Positions 29,505 to 38,160 of a stretch of 38,430 bases of DNA are shown here, piece after piece; position 1 is the first letter of the stretch; every line of letters begins with the position of its first letter. The notes under the pieces are model-generated. The model worked only from the letters and a program-made list of their open reading frames with translations. It searched no databases and was not told the origin of the DNA. The DNA comes from Actinomycetes bacterium (GTDB lineage: Bacteria; Actinomycetota; Actinomycetes; Mycobacteriales; Mycobacteriaceae). The stretch lies in the NCBI GenBank assembly GCA_029780675.1, contig JAKOYE010000140.1:1-38430 (forward strand), written 5' to 3'. The translations under genes and the position numbers were made by a program.

Positions 29505-30101
29505 TCAGTGGTTCGCCGGATCCGGCGCGCAGGCGGCCAGCGCGGCGGCGATGTCTGTGGTCACCACCAGGCGGTCCAGGGCGCTCTGCGCGACGTAGCC
29601 GGACGGCACCAGGCCGGCAAGCCACTGCCTGAGCCCGTCGTAATGGCCGAGGGGATCGAGCAGCACCAGTGGTTTGGTGTGCATGCCGAGGTAACCGGCC
29701 GTCCAGCTCTCGAACATCTCCTCGAGGGTGCCGATCCCGCCGGGCAGCGCCAGGAACGCGTCGCTGCGGTCCTCCATCACCTGCTTTCGCTGCCGCATGG
29801 TGTCGGTGACGATCAGTTCATCGGCCTCGATATCAGCGAGTTCCCGGTGCACCAGCGCCTTGGGGATGACGCCGACGGTGTGCCCGCCGCGCGAACGGGC
29901 CCCGGACGCCACCGCGCCCATCGCCGAGACGTTGCCCCCGCCGGAGACCAGGGTCCACCCCCGCTCGGCGACCTCCTCGCCCACCCGGAAGGCCAATTCC
30001 AGCAGTTCCGGATGACGTGGACCGGACGCGCAGTAGACGCACAGCGCCCACTCGTCGCGGCGGTCGTCGGGGCGGTCGTCGGGGCGGTCTGAGTCGTGCA
30101 C
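29505..30101 (-). CDS. LOG family protein (cytokinin riboside 5'-monophosphate phosphoribohydrolase)
   Basis: The 198-residue protein resembles Rv1205, the mycobacterial LOG enzyme that frees cytokinin bases from their nucleotide forms. It shows the family motifs LVSGGGNVSAMGAVASGARS, VIVTDTMRQRKQ-type helix (IVTDTMRQRKQVMEDRSDAF) and ALPGGIGTLEEMFESWT (PGGxGTxxE). The frame is open to 30293 over the next gene. The GTG at 30099-30101 follows a TACGTT box (30108-30113) by 6 nt and is chosen on the leaderless pattern. The residues after it (RPDDRPDDR) come from 12-bp repeats. It is divergent from the large ATPase gene and lies 55 bp before folP2. Confidence 0.9.
   Translation of the reverse strand: MHDSDRPDDRPDDRRDEWALCVYCASGPRHPELLELAFRVGEEVAERGWTLVSGGGNVSAMGAVASGARSRGGHTVGVIPKALVHRELADIEADELIVTDTMRQRKQVMEDRSDAFLALPGGIGTLEEMFESWTAGYLGMHTKPLVLLDPLGHYDGLRQWLAGLVPSGYVAQSALDRLVVTTDIAAALAACAPDPANH
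30061..30090. repeat. 12-bp tandem repeat in the LOG gene start
   Basis: CGGTCGTCGGGG occurs twice in a row (30061-30072, 30073-30084) with a third partial copy. It encodes the RPDDRPDDR segment in the variable N-terminus of the LOG protein. Confidence 0.75.
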
Positions 30102-30107
30102 CCACGA

Positions 30108-30113
30108 AACGTA
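30108..30113 (-). promoter_or_regulatory. -10 box for leaderless LOG transcript
   Basis: TACGTT on the minus strand ends 6 nt before the GTG at 30101. No ribosome binding site is visible. Confidence 0.45.
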
Positions 30114-30164
30114 GACCACAGCGAAACCTGGACCAAAGCACTCAAAGAGCACTGAAAGGCTGAA

Positions 30165-30170
30165 TAGAGT
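30165..30170 (+). promoter_or_regulatory. -10 box for leaderless ATPase transcript
   Basis: TAGAGT ends 7 nt before the ATG at 30178. No ribosome binding site is visible. With the LOG box on the other strand, both divergent genes appear to be leaderless. Confidence 0.45.
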
Positions 30171-30177
30171 CCCCGTC

Positions 30178-32529
30178 ATGCCCAAGATCTGGCCCCTGGT
30201 TCCGCGCCGCGCCCTCGACGAGGTCCATGCCGCGCTCGGCCGCAACCCGGCCGGCATCGCCCTGCTGGGAAACGAGGGGGTCGGCAAGACCACACTGGCC
30301 GCTCAGGGCGCCGCCCTGCTGGATCGGGGCGAACCGGTGTGGGCGGTGGGCACCGCCACCCAGTCCATGATTCCGTTCGGCGCGTTCGGCCCACTGCTGG
30401 ATGTGCACGATGTGGGCAAACCCGCGGCGATGATCCGGAGCGCGGCCGATTCACTGCTGGCGCGGGCCGACTCCGCGCCGATCATCGTCGACAACGCCCG
30501 ACTGCTGGATCCGCTGTCGGCGAGCCTGGTCTACCACCTGGCTCAGCAGGCCGCGGCCGGCGCCGGCAGCCCGCTCATCGTGACCGTGCGGTCGGTGCTG
30601 CGGGTTCCGCAGGTGGTGGCGGCGTTGTGGAACGACGGACTGCTGGAACGTGTCGACGTGCTGCCCTTCAACGCCGCGGAGGCCGCCGCGGCGGTGACCG
30701 CCGCCGGTATCGACACCGACCGGGCGGCGATCTTCCGGCGCAGCGCCGGCAGCCCCCTGCACCTGCGGATGCTGCTGACCACCGGCGGCGGCGAGGAGAC
30801 GCTGTCCGCCGCGATCGACCGGTTCCTGGTCGGCCTGCCGGGCGAGGCCCGCGAGGCGCTCGGCCACCTGTGTGTCTTCGAGCCGCTCTCCACAGAGGAC
30901 CTGACGGCGGTGGCGGGCGAGTCCGCGGTCGCGGCAGCCCTCGAAACAGGAGCTGTGCAGGCCCACGACAACCGGTGCTACGCCGGGCACCCGCTCTTCC
31001 TCGAACGTCTGGCGGCCACCGTCGACAAGGCCGATGTCCGGCGCTGGCGCAACGCGATCGTCGCCCAGTTCGGCACCCGGGCCAGCCGCACCCCGGGCGA
31101 CCGCTTGGGCCGCGCGGTGCTCGCGCTGCAGAGCGAGGAGGACATGGACTGCGAGGCGGTGGTCAACGCCGCTCAGGAGGCACTGCGGCTCGGTGATCTG
31201 GGATTGGCCGAACGATTGGCCCGTGGTGCGTTGAACCGCGACAACAGGCCGGGCCAGCACTTCCCGGCCCGGCTTGCGCTGAGCTACGCGCTGGCCTGGC
31301 AGGGCCGCGGCCGGGAGGCCGAATCGGTGCTCGGTGCCGTCGACACAGAGGCGCTCACCGAGGAGGAACTGATGGCGTGGGCACTCCCCCGGGCCGCCAA
31401 CCAGTTCTGGATGCTCTCCGAACCGGAGCGCGCCGCCGTCTTCCTGCAGACCGTGCGCCACCGGGTCGGCACCGCGTCGTCGCGCATCACCCTCGACGCG
31501 CTGTCGGGAACCTTCGCCATGAACGCCGGCAATGTGCGCCGGGCGCTCGACATCGCCGACGGGGTGCTGGGACACGCCGATGCGCCGGATATGGCGGTGG
31601 CCTGGGCGGCCAGTGCGGCTGCCCTGTCCTCGGCCCGGATGGGCCGGTTGGACGCGGTCGGCCCACTGGTGGACCGCGCCCTGGGATCGGAGTACCCGGG
31701 GTTGCTGCGGTTCACCGTCGGACTGGCCGAGATCACCCATCTGCTGATGACCGCGCAGACCGACGCCGCCTTCGAGGCGGCCCGCTGCTTCACCGACTTC
31801 GCCGAGTCCGCCCAGCCGGGCCGGGCGATCGGCGAGGTGCTGATGGCCCACGTCCTGCTCGCCGAGGGCGAGGCCGCCGCCGCGACGGAACTCCTGGAGC
31901 CGGCGGCGAAAACCCTGGATCGAACCGGCTACTCCTGGGGTCCGCTCGCGCTGAGCTACCTCACCACCGCGCTGGCCATGCAGGGCGAGATCGCCGCTTC
32001 GGCGATGGCGCTCAGCCGCGCACAGTCGCGGCACGGAACGAAATCGGCGCTGTTCGCGCCGGAACTCGGGATCGCCCGGGCGTGGCGGCTGTTCACCATC
32101 GGCGACTCGCCGGCCGCCATCGCGGCGGCGCGCGGCGCGGCACGAATGGCCGCCCGCGGCGGTCAGTACGCGATCGCGGTCCGGGCCTGGCACGAGTCGG
32201 CCCGTCTCGGGGACCGCCAGGCCGCCGACGGCATGGCGTCGATCGTCGAGCACGTGCCGTGCTCCTACACCGACATGGCGCGGGCGCACGCCCGGGCGCT
32301 CACCGCGGGTGATGCCGCCGGTCTGACGGAGGCGGCGGCACGGCTGTCCGCGGCGGGATTCGCCGGTGCCGCCGCGGATGCGGCGCGACAGGCCCAAGCC
32401 GCCGCGGATGCGGCGCGACAGGCCCAAGCCGCCGCGGATGCGGCGCGACAGGCCGACGATGCCGCGAGGGCGGCTCAGCAGGCCGGGGCCGCCGGGGCGA
32501 ACCGCAGCCACGGCAACCAGACGAACTGA
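30178..32529 (+). CDS. MalT/LuxR-type STAND-like ATPase lacking the HTH domain
   Basis: The 783-residue protein resembles large LuxR/MalT-family regulators. It has an NTPase domain with Walker A GNEGVGKT (residues 31-38), a Walker B-like PIIVDNARLL with DN instead of the usual DD/DE, and a winged-helix-like stretch. A long TPR-like helical region follows from about residue 290 (NAAQEALRLGDLGLAERLAR, LALSYALAWQGRGREAESVL). In relatives, the element ARLSAAGFAGAAADAARQA stands just before a C-terminal LuxR helix-turn-helix. Here it runs instead into three copies of a 30-bp repeat and stops, so no DNA-binding domain is present. A protein of this class in M. tuberculosis is Rv1204c. The ligand and output are unknown. 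Confidence 0.85.
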   Translation: MPKIWPLVPRRALDEVHAALGRNPAGIALLGNEGVGKTTLAAQGAALLDRGEPVWAVGTATQSMIPFGAFGPLLDVHDVGKPAAMIRSAADSLLARADSAPIIVDNARLLDPLSASLVYHLAQQAAAGAGSPLIVTVRSVLRVPQVVAALWNDGLLERVDVLPFNAAEAAAAVTAAGIDTDRAAIFRRSAGSPLHLRMLLTTGGGEETLSAAIDRFLVGLPGEAREALGHLCVFEPLSTEDLTAVAGESAVAAALETGAVQAHDNRCYAGHPLFLERLAATVDKADVRRWRNAIVAQFGTRASRTPGDRLGRAVLALQSEEDMDCEAVVNAAQEALRLGDLGLAERLARGALNRDNRPGQHFPARLALSYALAWQGRGREAESVLGAVDTEALTEEELMAWALPRAANQFWMLSEPERAAVFLQTVRHRVGTASSRITLDALSGTFAMNAGNVRRALDIADGVLGHADAPDMAVAWAASAAALSSARMGRLDAVGPLVDRALGSEYPGLLRFTVGLAEITHLLMTAQTDAAFEAARCFTDFAESAQPGRAIGEVLMAHVLLAEGEAAAATELLEPAAKTLDRTGYSWGPLALSYLTTALAMQGEIAASAMALSRAQSRHGTKSALFAPELGIARAWRLFTIGDSPAAIAAARGAARMAARGGQYAIAVRAWHESARLGDRQAADGMASIVEHVPCSYTDMARAHARALTAGDAAGLTEAAARLSAAGFAGAAADAARQAQAAADAARQAQAAADAARQADDAARAAQQAGAAGANRSHGNQTN
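32371..32460 (+). repeat. 30-bp tandem repeat, three copies, in the ATPase C-terminus
   Basis: The unit beginning GCCGCGGATGCGGCGCGACA occurs at 32371-32400 and 32401-32430 (identical) and 32431-32460 (last 6 bp diverged). It encodes AADAARQAQA repeats from about residue 732, an Ala-rich helix. Confidence 0.9.
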
Positions 32530-32550
32530 CGGCGGGGAACGGGTATCCCG

Positions 32551-33921
32551 ATGCCGACGCAGGCCTCCGCGTCACCGCCGCAACGGCAACTCCTCGGACC
32601 GGTACGCGCGACGGTCTTCATCGTGAGCTCGATGCTGGGGGCGGGGATCTTCCTGCTGCCCAGCAGCCTGTCCAAGTTCGGAACCATCGGCATCCTCGCG
32701 CTGGTGGTGAGCGGGTTCGGGGCACTCGCGCTCGGGGTGTCGTTCGGCGCCCTCGCCTCGAAACTGGGCTCGGCGGCCGGACCGTACGGATTCGCCAAGG
32801 ACGCGTTCGGCCGCCGGGTCGGCTTCTGGACGGCCTGGATGTTCTGGCTCTCCGCGTGGGCCGGGACCAGCGCCATCGTGACGGTCTGGGTGTCCTACGT
32901 CGGTTTTCTCCTCCCCCGCGAGATGTCGGCCGCGGAACGGCTCGCCATCGCCGCGATCGGGTTGTTCGCGCCTGTGCTGATCAACGTCGCCGGCCCGCGG
33001 GCCATGAGCCGGGCCCAGAGCGCCGCCCTGCTGATCTCCTGCATCCCGATCGTGATTCTGGTGACCGCCGGACCCTTCTCGATCACGCGCGACTTCCTCG
33101 GACCGTTCAACACCTCGGGGCAACCCGCCCTCCTCGCGGTGGCCGCGGCACTGCCGGTCACCGTGTTCGTGTTCGTCGGCGTCGAGGCGGTGGCCGTCCT
33201 CGCCGAGGAGATCGAGAATCCGCGTCGCAACGTGATGCGGGCCACGGTGGTGGGGGTTCTGGTCTGCCTCGTCGTCTATGTCCTGACGACAGCGGTCGTC
33301 ATGGGCACCGTCTCGGCCGAGGACCGTAAAGCGGGCCTCTGCTCGTTCTCGCTGTGCATGTCCTACCTGTTCGGGACACCGCTTGCCGGAACCCTGATGG
33401 CCGTCGCCGCCGTCCTGGCCGGCTTCAGCGGGCTGGTGGGATGGGCACTGCTATCGGGCGAGGCGCCGAAGTGCGCCGCCCAGGACCGGATGTTCCCGGC
33501 CGTGTTCGCCCGGGTGACTCGTCGCGGGGTGCCGATGACGGGGATCCTGCTCTCCCAGGCGATGGCGGCCGCCGTCGTCCTTCCGGTTCTGCTCGGCGGT
33601 AGCGGCGGGCTGAAGGTCCTCGACATCGTGCTCTCCGTGGCCGGCATCGCCGCCGGCGTGGTCTTCATCGTGACGGTGATCGCGGACATCGCCGAAACCC
33701 GCAAGTCCGGCACGGGGTTCTCGTTACCCCGGCGAGTCGGAGTGGTTGTCGCCCTGGGGTTTTCACTGGCCGTGATCGTGGCCAGCTCGATCGAGGCGGT
33801 CAAGCACCTGCAGGCGGTCCTTGTGCTGCTGCTGTGGCTGGCGATCGGAGGGGTGACCCTGCGCATGCTGAAAACGGACTCCCGCGAGGACGCTCTCCCG
33901 GAGTCTCAGCCGCCCAGGTAG
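32551..33921 (+). CDS. APC-family amino acid permease
   Basis: The 456-residue membrane transporter has about 11-12 helices. The first helix carries the APC signature region [20 protein letters not shown], and [20 protein letters not shown] follows. Further helices include [22 protein letters not shown] (the conserved amino-group-binding helix 6 region) and [20 protein letters not shown]. This pattern is that of basic amino acid/agmatine-type antiporters (AdiC/YjeH-like), but the substrate is not certain. The ATG at 32551 directly follows a CGGG-tat-CCCG hairpin (32540-32550), and GGCGGGG stands about 12 nt upstream. The gene ends overlapping the end of dapE by 16 bp, tail to tail. Confidence 0.9.
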   Translation: MPTQASASPPQRQLLGPVRATVFIVSSMLGAGIFLLPSSLSKFGTIGILALVVSGFGALALGVSFGALASKLGSAAGPYGFAKDAFGRRVGFWTAWMFWLSAWAGTSAIVTVWVSYVGFLLPREMSAAERLAIAAIGLFAPVLINVAGPRAMSRAQSAALLISCIPIVILVTAGPFSITRDFLGPFNTSGQPALLAVAAALPVTVFVFVGVEAVAVLAEEIENPRRNVMRATVVGVLVCLVVYVLTTAVVMGTVSAEDRKAGLCSFSLCMSYLFGTPLAGTLMAVAAVLAGFSGLVGWALLSGEAPKCAAQDRMFPAVFARVTRRGVPMTGILLSQAMAAAVVLPVLLGGSGGLKVLDIVLSVAGIAAGVVFIVTVIADIAETRKSGTGFSLPRRVGVVVALGFSLAVIVASSIEAVKHLQAVLVLLLWLAIGGVTLRMLKTDSREDALPESQPPR

Positions 33922-34967
33922 CGGCGAAGCGTCGCCGTCACCGAGGAGATCTGGCTGATCGCCACCCGCTCGTCGCGGCGGTGGGCAAGGTTGGGATCCC
34001 CGGGACCGAAGTTCACCGCCGGGATGCCCAGCGCCGCGAACCGGGCGACATCGGTCCACCCGTATTTCGCCCGCACCAGTCCGTCGGCCGCCGCCACCAG
34101 TGCGGCCGCCGCGGGGTGGTGCAGTCCCGGGAGCGCACCCGCCGCCACGTCGGTCTGCTCCACGGTGACGGGAAGCCCCTCGAACACCTCGTGGACGTGC
34201 GCCAACGCCTCGGCCGGTGTGCGGTCCGGAGCGAACCGGAAATTGACGGTCACCGCCGCGGCGTCCGGGATGACATTGCCGGCCACCCCGCCGTCGATGC
34301 GCACCGCCGAGAGACCCTCCCGGTAGGTGCAGCCGTCGATGTCCACCATCCGGCCCTGGTACTCGGCGAGCCGGCCCAGCACCGGAGCCAGCTTGTGAAT
34401 AGCGTTGTCGCCCAACCAGGATCGGGCCGAATGCGCCCGGGTGCCGGTAGCGGAGACGACGACCCGCAGGGTGCCCTGGCAGCCGGCCTCGATGTAGCCG
34501 CCGGAGGGTTCCCCGAGGATCGCGACGTCGGCGCGCAGCCAGTCGGGCAGTTCGCGCTCGATCCGACCCAGCCCGTTGGCGGAGGCCTCGATCTCCTCGC
34601 AGTCGTAGAGGATCAGCGTGACGTCGTGCACCGGTTCGGCGACGGTGGCGGCCAGATGCAGGAAGACGGCATCACCGGACTTCATGTCCGAGGTGCCACA
34701 ACCGTGGATGTGGTCGGCATCGCGGCGCGACGGAAGGTTGTCGGCGATCGGCACGGTGTCCAGATGACCGGCCAGGATCACCCGGGAGGGCCGGCCGAGA
34801 TCCGTGCGCGCCAGCACGGCGTCACCGGTGCGGACCACCTCGTAACCGGTTTGTTCGCGCAGTGCGGCTTCCACCTCGTCGGCGATGCGCGACTCGTCTC
34901 GCGACACACTCGGGATGTCGACCAACGCGACGGTCAGGTCGATCGGGTCGGCATGCAGGTCCAGCAC
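33906..34967 (-). CDS. dapE: Succinyl-diaminopimelate desuccinylase DapE
   Basis: The 353-residue zinc metallopeptidase-fold enzyme (M20 family) makes LL-diaminopimelate from the N-succinyl form for lysine and peptidoglycan. Metal-binding motifs are LAGHLDTVP (His, Asp), [20 protein letters not shown] (Asp), [17 protein letters not shown] (Glu), [19 protein letters not shown] and, near the end, [16 protein letters not shown] (His). The open frame continues to 35045, but the GTG at 34965-34967 ([11 protein letters not shown]) matches the M. tuberculosis enzyme and lies 8 nt after a TAGCCT box. It is divergent from dapD, only 28 bp away, and its end overlaps the APC permease gene. Confidence 0.96.
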   Translation of the reverse strand: MLDLHADPIDLTVALVDIPSVSRDESRIADEVEAALREQTGYEVVRTGDAVLARTDLGRPSRVILAGHLDTVPIADNLPSRRDADHIHGCGTSDMKSGDAVFLHLAATVAEPVHDVTLILYDCEEIEASANGLGRIERELPDWLRADVAILGEPSGGYIEAGCQGTLRVVVSATGTRAHSARSWLGDNAIHKLAPVLGRLAEYQGRMVDIDGCTYREGLSAVRIDGGVAGNVIPDAAAVTVNFRFAPDRTPAEALAHVHEVFEGLPVTVEQTDVAAGALPGLHHPAAAALVAAADGLVRAKYGWTDVARFAALGIPAVNFGPGDPNLAHRRDERVAISQISSVTATLRRYLGG

Positions 34968-34975
34968 GACTCCGA

Positions 34976-34988
34976 AGGCTAGTACGGT
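34976..34988. promoter_or_regulatory. Back-to-back -10 boxes of dapE and dapD
   Basis: TAGCCT on the minus strand (34981-34976) lies 8 nt before the dapE GTG. TACGGT on the plus strand (34983-34988) lies 7 nt before the dapD GTG. The hexamers are one base apart, so two RNA polymerases could hardly use them at once. Confidence 0.5.
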
Positions 34989-34995
34989 TTCCCCC

Positions 34996-35940
34996 GTGAC
35001 TTCTGCTGCGGGATTTGGACTTGCCACCATCGCCGCCGACGGCACCGTGCTCGACGCGTGGTTCCCCGACCCGGAACTGGGCGCCTACAGCCCGTCGGGC
35101 ACGACCCGCATCGGTCCCGACGACATACCCGCGGAGTTCGCCGCGGTGGCCGGACCGGACGCCGACCGTGGCGTCGAGGTGGTCGCGATCCGCACCGTCA
35201 TCGCCGACCTGTCCGCCGCACCGGCCGACACCGCCGACGCCTATCTGCGTCTGCACCTGATCTCCCACCGACTGGTGGAACCGCATGGACTGAACCTCGA
35301 CGGGGTGTTCGGGGCGCTTCCCAACGTGGTGTGGACGAACTACGGGCCCTGCCCCATCGAGGGGTTCGAGGAGGTGCGGTTGCGGCTGCGCCGGCGCGGT
35401 CCGGTGACGGTGTACGGGGTGGACAAGTTCCCCCGGATGGTCGACTACGTGGTGCCCACCGGCGTCCGGATCGCCGACGCCGACCGGGTACGCCTGGGCG
35501 CCCATCTGGCGCCGGGCACCACGGTGATGCACGAGGGTTTCGTCAACTTCAACGCCGGCACCCTGGGCGCCTCGATGGTGGAGGGCCGCATCTCGGCGGG
35601 CGTGGTGGTCGGTGACGGATCCGACGTCGGCGGCGGCGCGTCGATCATGGGCACGCTGTCCGGTGGCGGCACCGAGGTGATCTCGGTCGGCCGACGCTGC
35701 CTGCTGGGCGCCAATTCCGGGTTGGGCATCTCCCTCGGCGACGACTGTGTGGTCGAGGCGGGGCTGTACGTCACCGCGGGCACCAAGGTCACCCTCGCCG
35801 ACGGCAGCACGGTCAAGGCACGCGAGTTGTCCGGGGCGAACAACCTGTTGTTCCGGCGCAATTCGGTGACCGGCGCGGTCGAGGTGGTGGCCCGCGACGG
35901 GTCGGGCATCACCCTGAACGAGGCGCTGCACGCCAACTGA
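34996..35940 (+). CDS. dapD: Tetrahydrodipicolinate N-succinyltransferase DapD
   Basis: The 314-residue trimeric enzyme transfers succinyl from succinyl-CoA to tetrahydrodipicolinate in diaminopimelate synthesis. It has a short N-terminal domain, a middle domain ([20 protein letters not shown]) and a left-handed beta helix of hexapeptide repeats ([60 protein letters not shown]). It ends in EALHAN as in the M. tuberculosis homologue. The frame is open 37 codons further up, but the GTG at 34996 follows TACGGT by 7 nt (leaderless) and matches the family length. It shares the pathway with the divergent dapE. Confidence 0.96.
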   Translation: MTSAAGFGLATIAADGTVLDAWFPDPELGAYSPSGTTRIGPDDIPAEFAAVAGPDADRGVEVVAIRTVIADLSAAPADTADAYLRLHLISHRLVEPHGLNLDGVFGALPNVVWTNYGPCPIEGFEEVRLRLRRRGPVTVYGVDKFPRMVDYVVPTGVRIADADRVRLGAHLAPGTTVMHEGFVNFNAGTLGASMVEGRISAGVVVGDGSDVGGGASIMGTLSGGGTEVISVGRRCLLGANSGLGISLGDDCVVEAGLYVTAGTKVTLADGSTVKARELSGANNLLFRRNSVTGAVEVVARDGSGITLNEALHAN

Positions 35941-35979
35941 CAAGGCCGACAGGACTGACACGACCGCCAGAACCCCGGA

Positions 35980-37386
35980 TCATCCCCAGGAGAGCAACTC
36001 CTTCTTGAGGACCTTGCCCATCGCATTGCGCGGCAGGGCCTCCACAAGATGCACCTCGCGGGGCCGCTTGTGCGCCGAAAGCTGCTGCGCGACAAAGGAA
36101 ATCAGCTCCGCCGGATCCGCATCGCCGACGACGAACGCGACGATCCGCTGGCCGAGATCGTCATCGGGCACACCCACGACGGCTGCCTCCGCCACCCCGG
36201 GGTGACCGAGCAGAGCCACTTCGATCTCTCCCGCCCCGACCCGGTATCCGCCGGTCTTGATCAGGTCCACCGACTCCCGGCCGACGATGCGGTGCATGCC
36301 CGCCTCGTCGAGGACCGCCACGTCACCGGTGCGGTACCAGCCATCGGCGTCGAACGCCGCCGCGGTCGCGTCCGGCCGGTTCAGGTAGCCCGTGAAGATC
36401 GTCGGGGTTCGGACCTGGAGGCGCCCGATGGTCTCCCCGTCGCGAGGGGCGGGCGAGCCGTCCTCCAGCACGAGCCGGGTCTGCATTCCCCGCAACGGCA
36501 GCCCCACCCACCCCGGTCGGCGCTCGCCGTCGGCGCGGGTGCTGACGGTGATCAGCGTCTCGGTGCAGCCGTAGCGCTCCACCGGGGCATGCCCGGTGAG
36601 ATCGGCCAGTGCGCTGAACACCGGAACCGGCAGGGCGGCGCTACCGGAGACCAGCAGCCGCGCCGTCCGCAGCGCCCGCGCGGACTCCGGATCGGCCACC
36701 ACCCTCGACCACACCGTCGGCACCCCGAAGTACAGCGTTCCGCCGGCCTCGGCGTAGGCCCTCGGGGCCGGCTTGCCGGTGTGCACGAACCGGTTGCCCA
36801 CCCGCAGCGACCCCAGCAGCCCGAGGACCAGACCGTGGACGTGGAACAGCGGCAGGCCGTGCACCAGGACGTCGTCGGGGGTCCACTGCCAGGCTTCGGC
36901 GAGCGCGTCGATGTCAGCGGCCAGTGCGGCACGGCTGAGCACCGCACCCTTGGGCGGACCGGTCGTTCCGGAGGTGTAGATCACCATCGCGGTGGACTCC
37001 GGCGCGGGTTCGGGGTACCGGTGCCAGGAGCGGGCGTGTAACCGGACCGGCACGTGTGGCAACCCGGCGGGATCGTCGGGTCGCTCCCCCAGCCACACCT
37101 GGGCGCCCGAGTCGGTCAGGATGTGCGACCGCTCGGCCACTCCGACATCGGCGGGCACCGGGACGTACGGCACCCCGGCGATCAGGCAGCCGGTCACCGC
37201 CAACACCGTCGCGGGTGTCGGGGTGGCCAGGACGGCCACCATCCCCGCCCCACCGACACGTTCGGCCACCGAGGTCGCGGCACCGACCAGGTCGCTGCGC
37301 GACAGCGTCGATCCGTCGATGCGAACGGCGTCGGCCACGTCGGGGCCCGCGGCCACCGCCGCGGCATTCAACGAGGTCAGCAACAC
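35980..37386 (-). CDS. fadD36: AMP-forming acyl-CoA synthetase FadD36
   Basis: The 468-residue member of the ANL family resembles Rv1193 and MatB/ACSF3-type malonyl-CoA synthetases. It activates a carboxylic acid as an acyl-AMP and then passes it to CoA. Motifs are the P-loop YTSGTTGPPKGAVLS, ERYGCTETLI, GWYRTGDVAVLD, the hinge GRESVDLIKTGGYRVGAGEI and the catalytic-lysine end PRNAMGKVLKKEL. Its short length and these motifs suggest a small substrate such as malonate or methylmalonate, but this is inference. The GTG start at 37384-37386 has AGGAG almost touching it, closer than usual. It is convergent with dapD, with a 39-bp gap. Confidence 0.93.
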   Translation of the reverse strand: MLLTSLNAAAVAAGPDVADAVRIDGSTLSRSDLVGAATSVAERVGGAGMVAVLATPTPATVLAVTGCLIAGVPYVPVPADVGVAERSHILTDSGAQVWLGERPDDPAGLPHVPVRLHARSWHRYPEPAPESTAMVIYTSGTTGPPKGAVLSRAALAADIDALAEAWQWTPDDVLVHGLPLFHVHGLVLGLLGSLRVGNRFVHTGKPAPRAYAEAGGTLYFGVPTVWSRVVADPESARALRTARLLVSGSAALPVPVFSALADLTGHAPVERYGCTETLITVSTRADGERRPGWVGLPLRGMQTRLVLEDGSPAPRDGETIGRLQVRTPTIFTGYLNRPDATAAAFDADGWYRTGDVAVLDEAGMHRIVGRESVDLIKTGGYRVGAGEIEVALLGHPGVAEAAVVGVPDDDLGQRIVAFVVGDADPAELISFVAQQLSAHKRPREVHLVEALPRNAMGKVLKKELLSWG

Positions 37387-37450
37387 TCCTGGAGGTTACC
37401 GTGTGCGGCGCGCCACGTTACAGATGCGACGCATGAGGTTTCAGCGCAGC

Positions 37451-37456
37451 TAGGGT
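37451..37456 (+). promoter_or_regulatory. -10 box for leaderless secreted-protein transcript
   Basis: TAGGGT ends 6 nt before the ATG at 37463, the same arrangement as seen for several other genes in the window. Confidence 0.45.
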
Positions 37457-37462
37457 GGACGC

Positions 37463-38044
37463 ATGCGGGTGGGCCTGAGGACGCCGGTGGCGCACGGTGC
37501 CGCCACGACGGCGGCGGCCGCCGTCATCATGGCCAAGACGGCCGCCGCCGTCGTCATGGTCACGGCGATGACCGCCGCGATGGTCACAGTCCTGCCCCTG
37601 CCGAAGGCCGAGGCCGCGCCACCGCCCCCGCAGAAGGTGCTCAACGGCCGCTATCAGATGGTCACCTACGCCTCCCAGAAGGCGGGCACCAGTCCGGCCG
37701 CCCGACAGCGCGAGGGCGATTTCGGCGCGGTCTTCACCCTGTCCACCACCTGCTCGGGCACTCGCTGCGTCGCGACCGTCGTGGACGGCCCGGCGCCGGG
37801 CAACCCCAGCATCCCACTGCCGATCCGCTACGTCTGGAACGGATCGGACTGGACCAACAGCTACGACTGGCTGTGGGACTGCTTCCTGGGCGAAGGCCGG
37901 TCGAAGCAGTGGGCGCGCGCCTCGTCCTGGACCAACTACACCCCCCAGGCCGACGGCACGCTTCGCGGCACCTGGCACACCGATATCGCCGAGGGCGCCT
38001 GCCGCGGCAGTGTCGTGATGCCGGTGGCGGCCGCCCCGGTCTGA
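37463..38044 (+). CDS. Secreted four-cysteine protein of unknown function
   Basis: The 193-residue protein has a long N-terminal hydrophobic Ala/Met/Val/Thr region up to about residue 45, followed by PKAEAAPPPPQ, which looks like a signal peptide with a cleavage site near AEA. The mature part carries four cysteines (TTCSGTRCVA, WDCFLG, EGACRGS), suggesting two disulfides. It is rich in Trp and Tyr (NGSDWTNSYDWLWDC, TNYTPQADGTLRGTW) in a beta-rich pattern. I recognise it only as a mycobacterial exported protein type and cannot name a function. The signal region contains an imperfect repeat of about 27 bp. It stands divergent from fadD36. Confidence 0.8.
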   Translation: MRVGLRTPVAHGAATTAAAAVIMAKTAAAVVMVTAMTAAMVTVLPLPKAEAAPPPPQKVLNGRYQMVTYASQKAGTSPAARQREGDFGAVFTLSTTCSGTRCVATVVDGPAPGNPSIPLPIRYVWNGSDWTNSYDWLWDCFLGEGRSKQWARASSWTNYTPQADGTLRGTWHTDIAEGACRGSVVMPVAAAPV

Positions 38045-38074
38045 GACCGGTTTACGCCCCGTGAGAATTTCTGC

Positions 38075-38107
38075 GTGATACCGGTAACACTGTGAACAGT
38101 GATACCG
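38075..38107. promoter_or_regulatory. Direct and inverted repeats upstream of the porin gene
   Basis: GTGATACCG occurs at 38075-38083 and at 38099-38107 (24-bp period), and CACTG-tgaa-CAGTG at 38088-38101 forms an inverted repeat between them. The element is 54-86 bp before the porin ATG, a suitable place for an operator. The binding protein is unknown. Confidence 0.4.
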
Positions 38108-38160
38108 ATGAGAAAGCTGTTGGGCCGACTGGCAGTAGTTCAACCTCAAGGGCAGGCAGC

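Noticed and set aside
30451..32511. A 686-codon open frame on the minus strand opposite the large ATPase gene
   Set aside because: It is Arg/Gly/His-rich without family motifs and lies fully opposite a well-supported gene; long antisense frames are usual at this GC content.
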